Part shown: positions 29,901 through 44,900 of the stretch, one piece after another
Numbering within the stretch: the stretch's first letter is position 1
Layout: every line of letters begins with the position of its first letter
NCBI RefSeq assembly: GCF_965363235.1
Contig: NC_134838.1
Coordinates: 13,052,441-13,116,440, forward strand
DNA from: Mytilus galloprovincialis
Taxonomy: Eukaryota; Mollusca; Bivalvia; Mytilida; Mytilidae
Direction of reading: 5' to 3'
DNA: 64,000 nt
Notes under the pieces: generated by a model
The model's input: the letters and a program-made list of their open reading frames with translations, nothing else
What the model was told of the DNA's origin: nothing
Database searches by the model: none
Program-made: the position numbers and the translations under genes

Positions 29901-32900
29901 GATAAACAAAAATGGCATATTTATTTTTAAAATTAAAATCACTTATCTTATAAATTAGAATAGAGTTTGTGCATAGATGAAACGAAAATAAGAAACTGAT
30001 CAATCAAAACAACAATAGTCTTTGGGATATGTGTGCTAGCTATCCAAAAGAAAATGATTTTAAAGACCTTTCATACATTATCCCTCATTAAATGTAAACG
30101 TTTACAAACACTGTATGAAAACTAATTATATCAGCATTACAGAATAAAAAAAATGACAACCGAATATTTGACTTCTAGTTTAACAACCATGCAGGACTGC
30201 TATGTTAAAAAATCAGGTCTATAGAATGTCTATATGCCATTTTGTTTTCTTTGACGAATTAGATGTTTGGTTTAATAGTTATTAAGATTATGACGCAAAG
30301 TTGACTGCTGTACTCAAAATTTTGACATTTTTACCCATTATATCTGTTTGTTTTGCGCATTGTTGTCAATATAATGGAATTTTATTCGACTTTCATACAA
30401 GTGAGAGGTTAATATAGCAATCTATAAAACAGGTTTAATAAAAAATTGTCTTCAAATGGATGTTTAAGCTTGTTTTTCATTCGTTTTTAATGTGTTTGAA
30501 CTTATGATTTTGTCATTTGATAAGGGACTTTCTGTTTTTATTTTTTTCAGGGGAGTTCGGTACTTTTTTCTTTTTTGGAAAGGTAAATGACTTTAATATA
30601 AATACAAAATACATAAAAAAAATCACAAGTATAAACCAACAAACAATACTATACGGTGCCAATGAACTCACATTTACTAAACGCAACATTACCTGAATAG
30701 CTCAAGTACTACATAGACATATATCCTGGCACATTTTCTAATGCGCCAAAAAACTCATACTTGTTCCTTTAGTAAAGTTTGTTGTGTTGTCAGACCTCTG
30801 ATGGTCTCTTGCTACATTTATTTTTTAATGTTCTTATTTTTTTTGACAAAGCGCTTATGCTTATGTGTAGACTCTTTTATTCTAGACTGTGTTGTCATCT
30901 TGTCTAAGCTAGATTCTTGGTTTTGTTTTGTTTCTACCATTTGATAGGTGTTTCATTAGGAAATTACCATATCACCTTACATGTATGTTAAAACAGTGGT
31001 TTTGAGCGTTATCAACTACATTTCGTCCAGAGACATGAGGGTATAACGTTCCAACGGTATATCTGAACCAAACCATGAATTGATTTGAAATTTTCATCGT
31101 GGTACATTATAATTGGTGTTCAGTTTTGTGATAACTTAGTGAAAGCTATTACTTTTGCCCTTTTTATCATATCTCCTAGCGATCCACAGAATGAGTGCTA
31201 AAGAAATGCATGTGCAAAGAGTATGACAGTCGTTTTCATTTGTTTGATGAGTTTCAGCTGTGATTTTGCCATTTGATAAAGGACTTTCCGTTTTGTATAT
31301 TTCTTGATGTTGGGGATTTTTTTTATTTAACCTATTTGCTTTGAATCGTTTAGAAATGTTCAATGCATAATTGTGTATCATTTCTTTTCTTTTCCATCAG
31401 GATGTGTTTCAATAGGAAACAATTGACTTTCCCATTTGCCCATATTACATTACACTACTATGGAGAAATCTGGTAAGTGAACTCTGCTAACCCCGATTTT
31501 GTTTTTTGTCCAGGGATTTATGAGTTTTGAACAGCGGTATACTACTGTTGCCTTTATCTAACAGAACATCTAGGTTTTGACAGTCAAGAGTTGTTAGCCT
31601 ATAATCTATAACTTCCAAATCTGTATTTTGATACATGTAGCAAATAGTATATAAAAACATTTCTTAAAATCAGTGATATACCAAAAGCACAATATAGTTC
31701 ATTGTAATAAAGTGTATAACAGAATAAGCAGAAATCTGTCATATAAAGGATATAGACACAGCTGAATATATTGCAAACCTAATTGCTGCAATTTGTACAA
31801 ACTAATATACTTGATAAAAGCTAATAAAAAAAAGCTAATAACACTCTAGTGAATGTATCTGTCACCATGGCTACTACTACAGGGGGTTTAATGGCCTTAA
31901 TCACCATGAATTAAAGTTGAAACACATGTTTTGAAAGGTATAGCTGCACAGGGCTGAAAAGAGTAGCTGAAGTTTGATACAAACTTGGAATTGTCTAAAA
32001 TTGAAAGATTGTTTGTCTTTTTACGAAGAAAAAAAACCGTATTTGTTTAAATCATTTCTTTTTCTATTTTAAAAATGAAAAGACTTACAAAAAAAAAGAC
32101 ATTTCTGCATCATATATTTGCTATTTTGTAATAACTTAACCCTTTATTTGCAATAAAAAAAATAATTTAGGACTAAATGTACCTTATCCAAACAACAAAA
32201 TTATCTTTTGCATTAGTATCATGCTAATGACTGGTGTTAGAGTTAGAAATACATTAGAAAATTGCTTCTGAAGTTAAAAATGATTAACAGAGATATTTCA
32301 TTTCCTGCAAAAATTAAAATCAAATCATTAATTTGTTTTTTTGATCTGTACTGTTGCATTAAATTGATTCTGGTGATGAAAAGTTTTATAAAATAATCAA
32401 TTCTCATATTGTTTATAGTACAAACTAAGGTCTTTATGAGACTTACTCACTCTGTCGGTAAACTTGTGCAATATACCAGTAGATATTTATTTTAAACCTC
32501 TGTCATTTGTGTCTGTCAAAGATTATATTTATTGTCTTTTTTTCATCAACTGATTTTTAAGAGTTGGCACACTAAATTCAGATTTTTTAGGGAAGAAAGT
32601 TAGTGGGTTTGGGAAGATTCCTTGATTTTTCATTATTGCTCGAGCTCATTAGGAACGTCACTTTTAGTAGCTCCTGATGAATGCTAGAAAAATCCATGAC
32701 TAGTACTTATAATAGTTTATTAAACATGTAATAAATATTTGTTTAAAAATATATAATAAATAAACAACAGTTCATCTATTCCAAATGCATGATATTTTAC
32801 ATAATGAGCAATAGCAGCAGAATGGAATTACACAAAGCGTGCAAAAAATATACCACACTACACACAACCAAACACCAGTGATGGGAGTGATACTAACCAT

Positions 32901-35900
32901 CATCAGTCACAAGTCTTTTAATGAGCATTGTTAGACGTTTTGTCTTTGTTAGTGACATAATCTGCTTGTCTGATAATGTTCTTACATCTATACCATCAAT
33001 CTGAAAAACAAATTATTTATTAAGTTTAATAGAAATAAATAGTTCATAAAATAAATTTTCAAACTTATACAACAATAGTCATATTACATGTAGAAAACAA
33101 AACTGACAGACAGACAGACAGAAAGACAACACTCACATATGAACTGAAAGCTCTGTCAGTGCTATCACATAAGTTTAAAAATAAAATAAAAGTGGCCAAT
33201 TTATTTAATATGATAAAACAGTTTTGCTTCTCAAAAGCAGTACTAACAAAACCTTTTTACAAAGCAAAAATAGATTCTATATCAATGATTATGACAGACA
33301 AATTCACCCTGTCAATTATAAAGACACGGAACTTTTTTTAACCACATTTATGTCTTTTTACATTTTAAGAAAGTTCATGACTTGTTGAACAAAAGAATTT
33401 ATTTAAATCTCCTAAAATCAAACAATAATTGGTGATATGGGCTCTTAAAAAGTTTGTGTTACACTTAGTGCCTTTTAGGTATTCAGTTATTTGAAGAAAA
33501 AAAATCTAAATTGGGTTTTATTTTCAGTAAAGCTTTTTTAACTCTTAAACCATACATACATTATCATTAATTTAATATTTTAAATATAATATTTAAATAA
33601 ACATTAATTTTGATTACTTTTGTAAATCTACATTCCTTAATTTTGACAACTATTTAACCTCTTAAAGTTTGTATTATCATGATTATGTTTAATGGTAAAT
33701 ATTTCAACTAAAGAAATTCATATTTCTACCTAAAAGCATTTATTTTTCCTATTGAAAAGAGTTGGAATCTTGAAAATGTTAAGTTTGTGTTCTATTGACA
33801 ATAAAATGAATTAAAGCCTTATTTAGAGCCTATGTCGGTCAACCTTACTAATTATATCTCTAAGTGTAAGATATGAATAAAAAAGAGTTAATTACTTAAC
33901 TTTTGTATAGTGTTACTAAATAATGACTGCTCACTGATAGGTCAAGATTATTTTTGCCCTGATTTTTTTAATGTGGATATATATAATTCCCCCAATTTTT
34001 GGTAGAATTTTTCTAGACACTCATCTTTTGTCAATACATGTATATACATTTTTCCTAGTTAATAATGCTTTTTATAGAAATGAGCATGTATATACCACAT
34101 ATTCTTTTTTATATGAGTATTCGGGAATCATTTTAATGGACTTTTAACCCTCAAGTAATAAAGTGATCATAAAAAATATCATTCAATTTATCTAAATTCA
34201 TAAAAAAATTTAAAACATTTATAGACAATAATTAAATGATTCATAATGACAGAGATATAAAAAACAAATATTAAAATATTTATAGACAATAATGGCATGA
34301 TTCATTATAACAAAGATATATATTGTACATCCTATTCTTTAGGCACATAGGGAAGTCATGCTGTACGATAAAATCTCATATGTATCAGACTGTTAAAACA
34401 AATTGTGTTTGCCGCCCCCTATCTAGCATGCTAAAAAACATTTCCGTTACATAATCTTTGCTCATGTTGATGGGTTATCATACAGACCTGGATTGTTTTT
34501 TTTTTGTAGAATGCATGGTACTAAGGGAGACAACTTAGTCAGTAAACTGTTTTCATTCAGCTTATAGAAATAGACAGAATATTTTTTTTTATATCACAAC
34601 AGTTTGCATTGTAATCATGGTAATATTCCACAGTAGTAATATACAAGTACTCAGGTGTGCACACTAACACAAAAAGGGGTTTGGTGTCCATACAACATAT
34701 GTATGGTAATTATTGTTTTAGAGAAAACATGAGAGTCATGGTTGTGCAGAGCCCATGTCAGGGTTTTGTTTTTGAAATAACTTGTGCAGCTTATTTTCTT
34801 ATCATGTAATTTATCTCATGAAAATGAAGTTCTGTCCCTGCATATTAATAATGCCAGCATCAGAAGGGTCAATTTTTTGTCTTAACAAAAACAAATTGCC
34901 AGAACATAAGTTAATGTACCTTAACAATGAAATCACCAACACACAAACCAGCTTTTTCTGATGGTGACTGCCTGTCAACTGCTTTCACTTTCAAAAATTT
35001 ACTTTTCTGTTTCCTGTAATGAAAAAAAAAACATTCTTTAAAAGACAAAATGATATGATGATTATGCAACATATCACAATTTAAACTCGATCCCAGAGAC
35101 CCAGTGGAATTTCACTAGTAAATCCAATTCAATGAATTGAAAATTCCACTTAAGTTTAAATGATGATTCCACTGGAATATCTTTTGTAAATTTTACCACT
35201 GCAATCTGCACTGGAATGTATTGTATTGAAACTTTAAGTCACATAAAGTTTGTATAAACGACTGAATAGTAGAATTGATTTCCCTTACAAACTTAATGCA
35301 TTTTTATTGAAGACTTTGACAATAGACATAAAAACATTACAAAGAATAGAAGTTTCCTTTAAAAATTAATCTGCTACAATCATGCGACGATAGGAGCAAT
35401 GATACAATAATGCTGAATATTTTATGAACTGTACCATACAAATCTATGAATAAATAACCCCATAACAACAGGAAATAGATAATTTTCTCATAGAATAAAA
35501 ATTAAAAGCTTGTGTTGTAAAATGAGACTTTTAAAAAGTTGCAACTTCATCATAATCAAATTACAAAATACAAATTTGATAATTGGCTTAACCTTATAAA
35601 TTATATTGCCAGTGTAAATCACTATTCAAAAGTATATAATAATGGTTATAAATTTGACATTCTAATGGTCAAAATTGGATTGCTTATAAGGTCAAGGCAA
35701 ATAAAAAATGCCTAAAACCAGAATAATTGGGGTATTTGTTTCCTTTTTTAAAATCTGGTAATTTCATTGTATTCAAATATATCATGACTTGCATAATATT
35801 GTAATATCATATTTCATGTATGAAAACTCTGATGAATCAGTAATAAAGTGTACAGTGTTAAAGGGGGATTAGCTGTCATATTCATGATCAGAGATTTTAG

Positions 35901-38900
35901 AAATTTGGAATGATTTTGTCTCCTAATCCTATGATGCATATAAAAAAAATTATTCTATACTTTTTATATTTGAATGATCTAACATGTCCAAAGGCATTTA
36001 ATAAACATGGACTTACCACATGTATAAAATCATGTCTAGTAAAAGTATTGACACACTACAATAGGCAAATACATTTTTAAGGTAATAAATGACTCAAGTT
36101 CTGTAGATTTTTTAATGTTTGCACCTTAAACTGATGCATGTGCCAATGAAAGAGCCAGGTTGGATCAGTTTTATAACTATAACCTACCTATTTGTGGCAC
36201 ATCCTAATTTAAAGTCATTTGGTGATGGGAAGAGAACCATTTCTAACTCCTTTATATGAAGAGCTTCCTGCATCACTCCATTTTGAGGAACAGCCTGAAC
36301 CATCATAATGACATTCCATGCATTCCTCATGATAGTGACGGCCTCTGCATGGGTCATCTGATTGAAGGAAGTACCATTTACCTCTAGGATTCTGTCGCCA
36401 ACTTTAATACCCTATATTTAAAAATAAAATAAAATATGAAAACACAACTTCAACAAATTTTTTGTCAATTACGTCTAGATGTCTTTTATTTTTTGGGTTG
36501 TTCATTTGCTGTCTCATTTACATATCCTTTAAATATATAAATTTAACAATAAGAGAAGTAAATTTGGTATTGTAAAGTAGAACTTGAGCTAAATAGTTAT
36601 GTGACAGTTGTTTAGAATGTCAGTTAAATCAAAATATGATTTTCAAAGTTCATCAATTAAGCAGTATTGTACTTTTGGTCATTATAATGATCAAGCTTCT
36701 ATTTTAGTCAATTGTTAACAGATGCTGTATTTAATCATGTGAAAGACAGTTTCTAAGATCATCTGTCAATAATTCCTAGAAACTCAATGATTCCTTACAG
36801 TACATATATTATCTATTTGGATATTTATATTGTGTTAATCCAATAAGTTGTATTTGCTTACGGAAATAAAGTATTATTATATGTGATTAATGATTTGCAA
36901 AAGTACAAGATGCACTGAATGGCAATTAGAATATTAAATTTCAGTAATTGTATAAACACATTGTATCCAGAACTCAACCGGGAACCCATATCTAAAAGTA
37001 CTTACTCAGGAGTATACATCCTTAAAATGATATAAGAAAACCAGTTTAAACAAATATTCTACCTGTTTTTCTGCAGCCCCTCCTTCTTCAACATGATTAA
37101 AAAAGATTTCTGACCCATATTCTTTTCCTCCACGAATTCCAATACCCAGACTACCATTGTGACGTTCCAAAAATACTCTTTTGATTTCGACACTTTTTGC
37201 ACCTTTTGACACAAATGCAGATGAATTGGCATCAATCTGTCCATACTGTGGAGTCCATACAAAAACATCAGAATCATTGTCTTTGACATCTATTTTATTA
37301 TATGACACAGCATCATCATGTTCACTGTATATTCCACTAGTTACACTAGTCCCATGTAAGGAACTCTGATCAGAACTATTTTTTAAGTTGTTATTGGCCA
37401 TGTATAACTTTGGATCACTACTTGATGACACAATTTTGAACTGTCCCGATGAATCTTTGGCAATAACTTTAGATGATTCAGGCATGGCATTCCCTGAATG
37501 ATATATATGATAGTACGCATCATAGTGTGGATACTGTAAACTACACAATCTATGAAAATCTTCTTGAAGTGATGGCGGAAGTCTTGTACTCAACTCCAAA
37601 AGCAGCATGATTTTTTCCGTTGAGTTTATGATAGGTTTTAACTGATGGCACAAAGTTGTAACTGATTTTGAAATTTTGAAATTATGTAATGCTATTTTAA
37701 AACGTATACTCTCATCTTCTGTCAATAACTGCCGTATCAAATTCCGAAGAATAACATCCCCCTTCCTTGAATCTTGAAGATCTGTCTGTGACATGTTTCT
37801 TCTAATTCTGCGTACTTTCACTAGTGGTTTCCAGGTCAAATAGGTTCTTACATGTGGCTTACGTCTAATCTGAAAGTATTTCATTTTTAATGATCAATTA
37901 TTTAATCAATCAATTTGAGAAAAAGATAAATTATAAACCATACACATCTGATAATGAAAGTTGAAATAACCAAATACAATAGAAAATCAATTTAATGGTA
38001 ATTTAATTTGCCTTTTCTTGAGAAATAACTTTCCTCAAACATGCAATGTATTCCCAAAGTCAAAGTAATTATTCAGAACAAATCAATATTAAAATCACCA
38101 ATATCATCAATTATTTCTCAAACGAAAGACCAAGTCTTATCAGATCACAAAGAAAAAAAAAGGTATGTTGAAAGTAAAAATACCCACAAACACTCTTCTC
38201 ATATCAAGTACATAGAAAATGTTCCCTCAGTAAAAGCACAATTTCAACAAAAAATGTCAAATGATCCACAAAATGTTTACATTATACTATTTCAAGAGGA
38301 TTTCAATAAGTGACAAATGAAACTAAATACCATATGTGCACTTCACCGGGTATCATTATATAGGAAGGGATAAAATCGATGAACCCATCAATCATTACTA
38401 AGATCACCGATGACAAAAGACAGATGACTTCACACCTTCTTTGTATCATCAATAAGTACAAATAAATCTCGTTCAGGTAAAAACAACTGATGGAGATCTT
38501 TCACAAATAGCTGCAAGTAATTAACATAAGTTAAACCTTTCAGGTATCATTCCTCTATGATCAGTAAAACATAAAAATACCTTGTTCATAAAAAACAAGG
38601 AGATCTTGGGTATGATTATCTAAGCAACATCTATTTAATTGGTCAATTGACCATGAAAAAACAACAGCTTCTTGTCACTGTACTAACTTCCACATAGGGC
38701 AAAGACCCATATCCTAAAGTAAACAGTAAAGCAATTATTGAAAGTTCGACTGAGAACAAAAGTCAAACATGGGCAGACCACATTTAATATGTATCATAAT
38801 TCATGTATCCTTTTTTTTTTACTTATAAATCATACCTTAAAAAGCTGAAGAACATATTCATCCTTAATGGTAAAAAAATAACTCCTTTTAAATAAAAACT

Positions 38901-41900
38901 TTCATCTTACATGTACATCTTTTTGTAAAGTATTTATATTGCAACTTTTGATTCAAATTCTATATCTGCTTACCATTGTTTTAAAAGTACAGTTCCCCAT
39001 TTTACCTAGACATAAAGACTAAAAATAAAATTCAATTTTCTGAAATTTAAACCAATTTCACATTTATAATTTAATCAATCAATGCCAAATAATTACATTA
39101 ATTTCAACATAAAGAAACCTGAAGGGACAGTATGGTTAAAAAGAAATCAAACTTTACATAAATACCTTTAAGCCCTAAGGTGTAAAACTTTCATCTTATG
39201 ACTTCAAGGAAAATGTAACAGTAACATTACATGACTTTAAAAATATTTCAGAACATTAAACAATGTATGGTTAATTTTTTTAGAGAAAATGTGTCCATGT
39301 TTTTGTAAATGCTAGGGTGCAACTTATACATTTCATGATTTATGAAAAATTACTAAAGGGAGATAATTTCAAGATATTTTACCCTTAGGTTACCTTTTAG
39401 AAATATACATTCATTGTTCAACAATAAGAAAGTATAACTGTCACCATAATCATTTAGATTTTATCTTACCAATGAAATAATATCAATTTAATATTGTACA
39501 TATACATTTATCAGATTTAATAATTGATAACAATGGATCCTTTAAATGCATCTCAAAACCTTTCACTATTGAACTTAAACTTGAAAATTTGAGACCATCT
39601 TACATCCAAATTAAGCTTACAATTGGTATATAATATATATTATTTCAAAACTTTTTTTCCTGGAATCAAAATAATTTTAAATCGATTAGCATTAATCATG
39701 AACTTAAACAGTTCTAAAACAAAATTAATGAATGTGTCAATCTTGTATTCATGGTTATAATTCATGGCTCCTTATTTATACCGGTATACTTACATCAAAT
39801 GCAATTACAACTTATAAAGGTACAACATTTTCTGGTGTGTCAGATCAACATAAGCCACATAAAATTTAACAGTCTTGAAAATTATTTCAACAAAAAAATA
39901 TCATTGCTCTGTAAATCCTGCTAAAAAATATTTTCAGAAATGAATGGACTTATAAAAAATCTAATAGTAAAAGAATTGAGACATTGCAATAACATCTGAG
40001 GGACTCAAATGAAAGACAATTGTTTTTGCATGTACTAAATACAGAGCTAAAGAACAAATGCCGCATCAATGACAAGCACATAAAAGAACTTCAAAGAGCT
40101 TTGCTATCAATTTCATAAAAAAAAAAAAAAAAGACATCTTACTATAAACTTATGCCAATTTACTAAGAATTCACATCAAAATAATGTAGATATTTTCACT
40201 GTTCATTTGAATATCAATTTCAATAAAAAAGATATTTATCACTTTAAAGAAAAATCATTGCAATGTACTACTTACTGAATTTGTCAGATCACAACTTAAC
40301 GGTCCTTTAATAAATGAACTATTTATCACAATTCACACGCTTTTATTAAATTCAATAAAAAATCCTATGATTGGTCATAATACAGTAAATCTGTCTAATA
40401 TTATGTAGGTGTAGTAAAAGAATTAAAAAGTAATGATCTGTGAATTATGAATCAATTTCAGCCTTCAAAAGAATGACCTATTGAATATTAATCGGTCAGT
40501 CAGATAAATAACTTTTTGTAGCTTGTTTAAAGAGAATAATGACTAAATTATTTGCACACCATTTTACACTAAACAATGACCTTGTCAGCCTTTGAAAAAT
40601 CATCAGTGCAAAGCAGGACATAGATCGTAGAACAATCAGATGTTCATATTAAAACAATAAGAATATGAATTCTTTAATATGTACATTTAAATAAGTTGTT
40701 TATCTTTCTATCTAACTGTGGGTGTATGGAATTCCAATGGCCATTCAATATAAAATGATCTTAATCTTTGAAAGATTTAAATTTTAGCCACTTGAACTCC
40801 TCTTTATGATACTATTCAAGATAAAAACACTTCATGTGTCAAAACAATTTGTACTATTTTATTCCAATTCCAGATATTGTTTTGAAGAAAAAGATACCTA
40901 AATAAAAGAATGCACAGCCTCCCCTACCATTGCCTACTTTGCATTTTTAAAGTTAAGGAGGGGCATAACTCTAGAAAGGTTGATGCCATACTGTAAAACT
41001 TTAAAGCACTGTCTGTGTGTTGTGTGTCAGAAAATTTAAGTGAGAATACGGAAACCAAAAAAAATAAATTGCAATTTTCCAAGTTTTAAAGGGCATGACT
41101 CTAGAACAGTAAGTGACTCACTTTTTTTGTTACTAAGCATTGTACAACCTTTTCATAATATTTGAATATGACAGACTTAAGTTAAAATGTGAAAAAGAAA
41201 ACAGTTGCAATTTTCCTAGTTATAAAGGGGCATAACTCTAGAACAATAAGTGACTCACTGGCTAAATTCAAACTCTGTCTGCAAGCTTAAGTTGTTTAAG
41301 CATTGTGTGTGAGTTTCATAAAACTTGGATGAATTTAAAACAAAAATGGAAAGGGAGATCAGAGTGAGACTGAAAGACATATAGTCTAGCGTAACACTTA
41401 ATACCCCCATTGCCTTAATTATTTTTGGGGTATAAAAAAATGAATTGTAACTTGATCAGCTTGTATTTTGGATACATATTTATTTCTAATTTATTTTGGA
41501 ACCATTGTCAAAAATAGGACAAGCATTTGGTTATGCATTCTGTTTTGTCTTTAACCTAAATGGAAAGTTAATTGTCATAATTTGTACCTAAATTTCTTGA
41601 TATTGATCGACCAATTAAAACTTTTCCTGAAAGCAATACGTTCATAAGTTCATTGTGCCCATAGGACACCTTGTACGGCTCTAATACTACATGTATCATA
41701 TTTTCATGGTAAATTCCATCAAACCCTATTTAGGCTCTTTTTCAAATCATAATATAACATATGCACACTAATTTTCAAGTTGATAAAATTCAACTGGACT
41801 AACATGACTATAAGTAATGGATGGATGTATTGACTTGAAATTGACTTATCATACAAATTAAGACATATCTTAAAACTGCCATTGGTGATAGAACAAGGAC

Positions 41901-44900
41901 TTAAATTTCTGCATAGTAGGATGAAATTATGCAACTTCTACGATTTATATTTCTCTGCTTACTGAAAAAGGAATTATCTTTAGTATAGTACCCTAAGTAC
42001 TCTAGATTGTCTTCATTTCATATATTATAAATTTTCAATATTGCTTACCTTCTTAAGAACAAATTTTATATTCTCAACAAGAAGTTAAAGGGCAACAATT
42101 AACTGATGTTGTACATGTAAATATACATGCAGACACAACAAAAGATTGCACCCTTTGTTTCAAACTTTGGAAATTATCTTAGGACCTTCAGAATATAGCC
42201 TTCAATTCTATAGCAGCTGCATATTATAAGCCTTAAGGTCAAAATTCAGGTTTTAATGTATTTTTGTGGGATATTTAAAGATGACAATCCTTACACTATT
42301 ATCATTTAAATGATTTAACAAACAATAAACAGGAAGACTTAAATAGAACTAATATTTAGTTTAAAACTTATTTCATAATACCAGTATTTAAACCCCTATA
42401 ATAGTCCTGTAAATGAAAATCTAATTTACAGGTACTGTGACCGCTTTTAGAATAAAATGTAGGCAGTGATTTTCTCAATTAGTCATGTATATCAAAGCTT
42501 TAATTTATTAAAACTGATACATTTTCTCACACTAAGAAAATATATTTTATTGCCAATGTGCCAAATTTTAACCACAGATAATCATATGAAACATGATTCA
42601 CTGATTGTTGTCTGCTTTGTGTCCAGTGGCAAATAGTTCATGCAAATTAAGTTATGGCCTAGAACAAATTATGTACTGCAGTACTTGGTTGACTCAGGGT
42701 TTGGGCTGAAATGAAGAAAATTTGGAATGAAACTGGATAATGAGGCTATCATTGAATAAGGACCTAAATTGTCATGCAATAGGCCACCTATGTGACCATC
42801 GAAGAGTTGTTACAAGGGTTCTATATGTGCAGAGAGTGTGGTACTTTCTTTATGCTTCAAAGCATGATTCAAGTTTCTCTGATTCTAAAAATCTATTTTT
42901 ATTCTCATTACAAATTGTACATAAATACAGACTTGCCAAATGATATACTTAACCATGTTAACCATAAATAATACAACATTGGAGTCCTAAACAAAGTGTG
43001 CCAGTTGAAAACCTATCAATCCCTTTAAGGGGACATTCACTTGATTTCCAGGAAGGATTCAGGACATGAGGCTTAGGAAAATAAATATCCTGACTTCGTA
43101 AGAGTGAAAAAAAATAGATAACCTTTGCAATACACAGGAAGAAACTGAAAATCCTGCATCATAAACTGTTGATAACAGTTGCAAAAAGTGAAAATAAATT
43201 TTGGTACCATGCATCTAAGAAAAAAATATAAGCATGTGTAGTAACATGAAAATGAATAGTTAATATTATTCACAAAATATCTTCTTGGTCCCATCCAAAA
43301 TATCAAATGGGTTGTCCACCCTAAATCATTTAAAAAATAAAAAGCTTTTAACATATCATTATTTCTGAATAACATTTCAATTTCAACTTATAAAAAAAAT
43401 ATCAGAACAGATGAACTAAGAGTTGTTTTCTGTCATTATAAAAACACAGAAAATTGTGAAGACAGCTGTACTTATTTTGCATTTTCTTTAGGTCAAATTC
43501 AAACTATTAGATCCTAACACTACAGAAAGTTAAGGAACTAAAATCTAAATACATTCTCACCCTTCTTGTGTAATATCCACGTTTAATATAAATTCTATCC
43601 ATTGTATATTGCTTTTATAAAATATCAATGTCTGTTTATGTCAATTTATTCCTATAACAATACTTGTATTGTATCAAGATTTTCATCTATTCATCAATTT
43701 CCGTGTAAACACATTTCAAATTTGAAAAAGATGACATAATAAAGCATCCTATTTATTCAGTAAGGAAAACCAATGTAATCCTGTTGCACCTTTACAAGAC
43801 TTGAGGCTAAGATCTTTATTATTTATTAAAATCTGGGTGCAACACATAAATCACAAAATTTTTATGGTTGAACAACACTTTTAATGTTAACATACTATTG
43901 TTTATTCAAGTATAACTTACCGTATATTCAATAATTCATATTTATGTTGTATCATTTATATTTCATGACAAAGATCTATTTTTCTAAAGAAGAATGTATT
44001 TACTCTTAAAAATACTTTTTATATTTTTCTTTAATCATTTAAATATTTTTTTGTAAGTCATGATGACTTGTTCTCACAGATAAATTTAAATCTGGGTCAT
44101 AAGATGATTTTTTTGGTTAGAAAAGTGTTTTTTTGTTGCTTTTATAACCTGTACGAACTGTGACGCCCGTATATATGACACGGAAACCAGGCGTAAAAAT
44201 CATACTTTATCCTGGCGGCATTGCAGTGTTTACAAAATGCATGTCCAGGCGTCAACCAGGCGTAAACTTGGCGTATATAAGGCGTACCTAAGGCGTAAAC
44301 CAGGCGTAAAATTAGGCGTAATATTTAAATGAGTACGCCTGGTTCACAAAAAAATAGGCGTAATATGCAAATGAGTACGCCTGGTCAATAAATAAACCAG
44401 GCGTAATATCCTTACATAATACTACACTTATTTTAGTTCAGTGTATTAACCTAAGCTGTGTACTTTTGTGTATTTGATACAAACTTCTGTACTGTTGTTT
44501 TTATTTCTTATTGTTTGACAAAAAACTTGTAATATTAACCATTGAAGAAGCTAATATAGAAATAAATACATTTTATGCAGACAATGGCTCAAATAAGTTT
44601 AAGTTTAAATAAGAATTATGACCATTATTTTTTCTTGAAATAAAAGTAGCATTTTAACTAAGTTGTTTTTGAAAATTATTGTCTTTTGAACTAAAAAATG
44701 ATAATACTGCAGTTGAACTTAAAGTAAAAGATTTTAATTTTAATTATGCAAGGATAAAGGTTTTGGGATTTCAAAAATTCTGATAGAACATAATACTTAA
44801 TTATACTCACATTATTATTATTAAATACCATGTATTACTTCTTTCCTTTTATTTCACAATTTTCATTAATTTATATGATTCAGTATTTCCAATTTCAGAT

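Noticed and set aside
30640..30725. Minus-strand exon (NVAFSK) as the missing PDZ-gene exon
   Set aside because: The text (CATTACCTGAATAGCTCAAG) matches family B sequence near 3650, and the phases do not fit.
37870..37884. ATG (MKYFQ...) as the start of the PDZ scaffold
   Set aside because: The five codons end in TTTCAG, a splice acceptor, and upstream exons join in phase at exactly this point.
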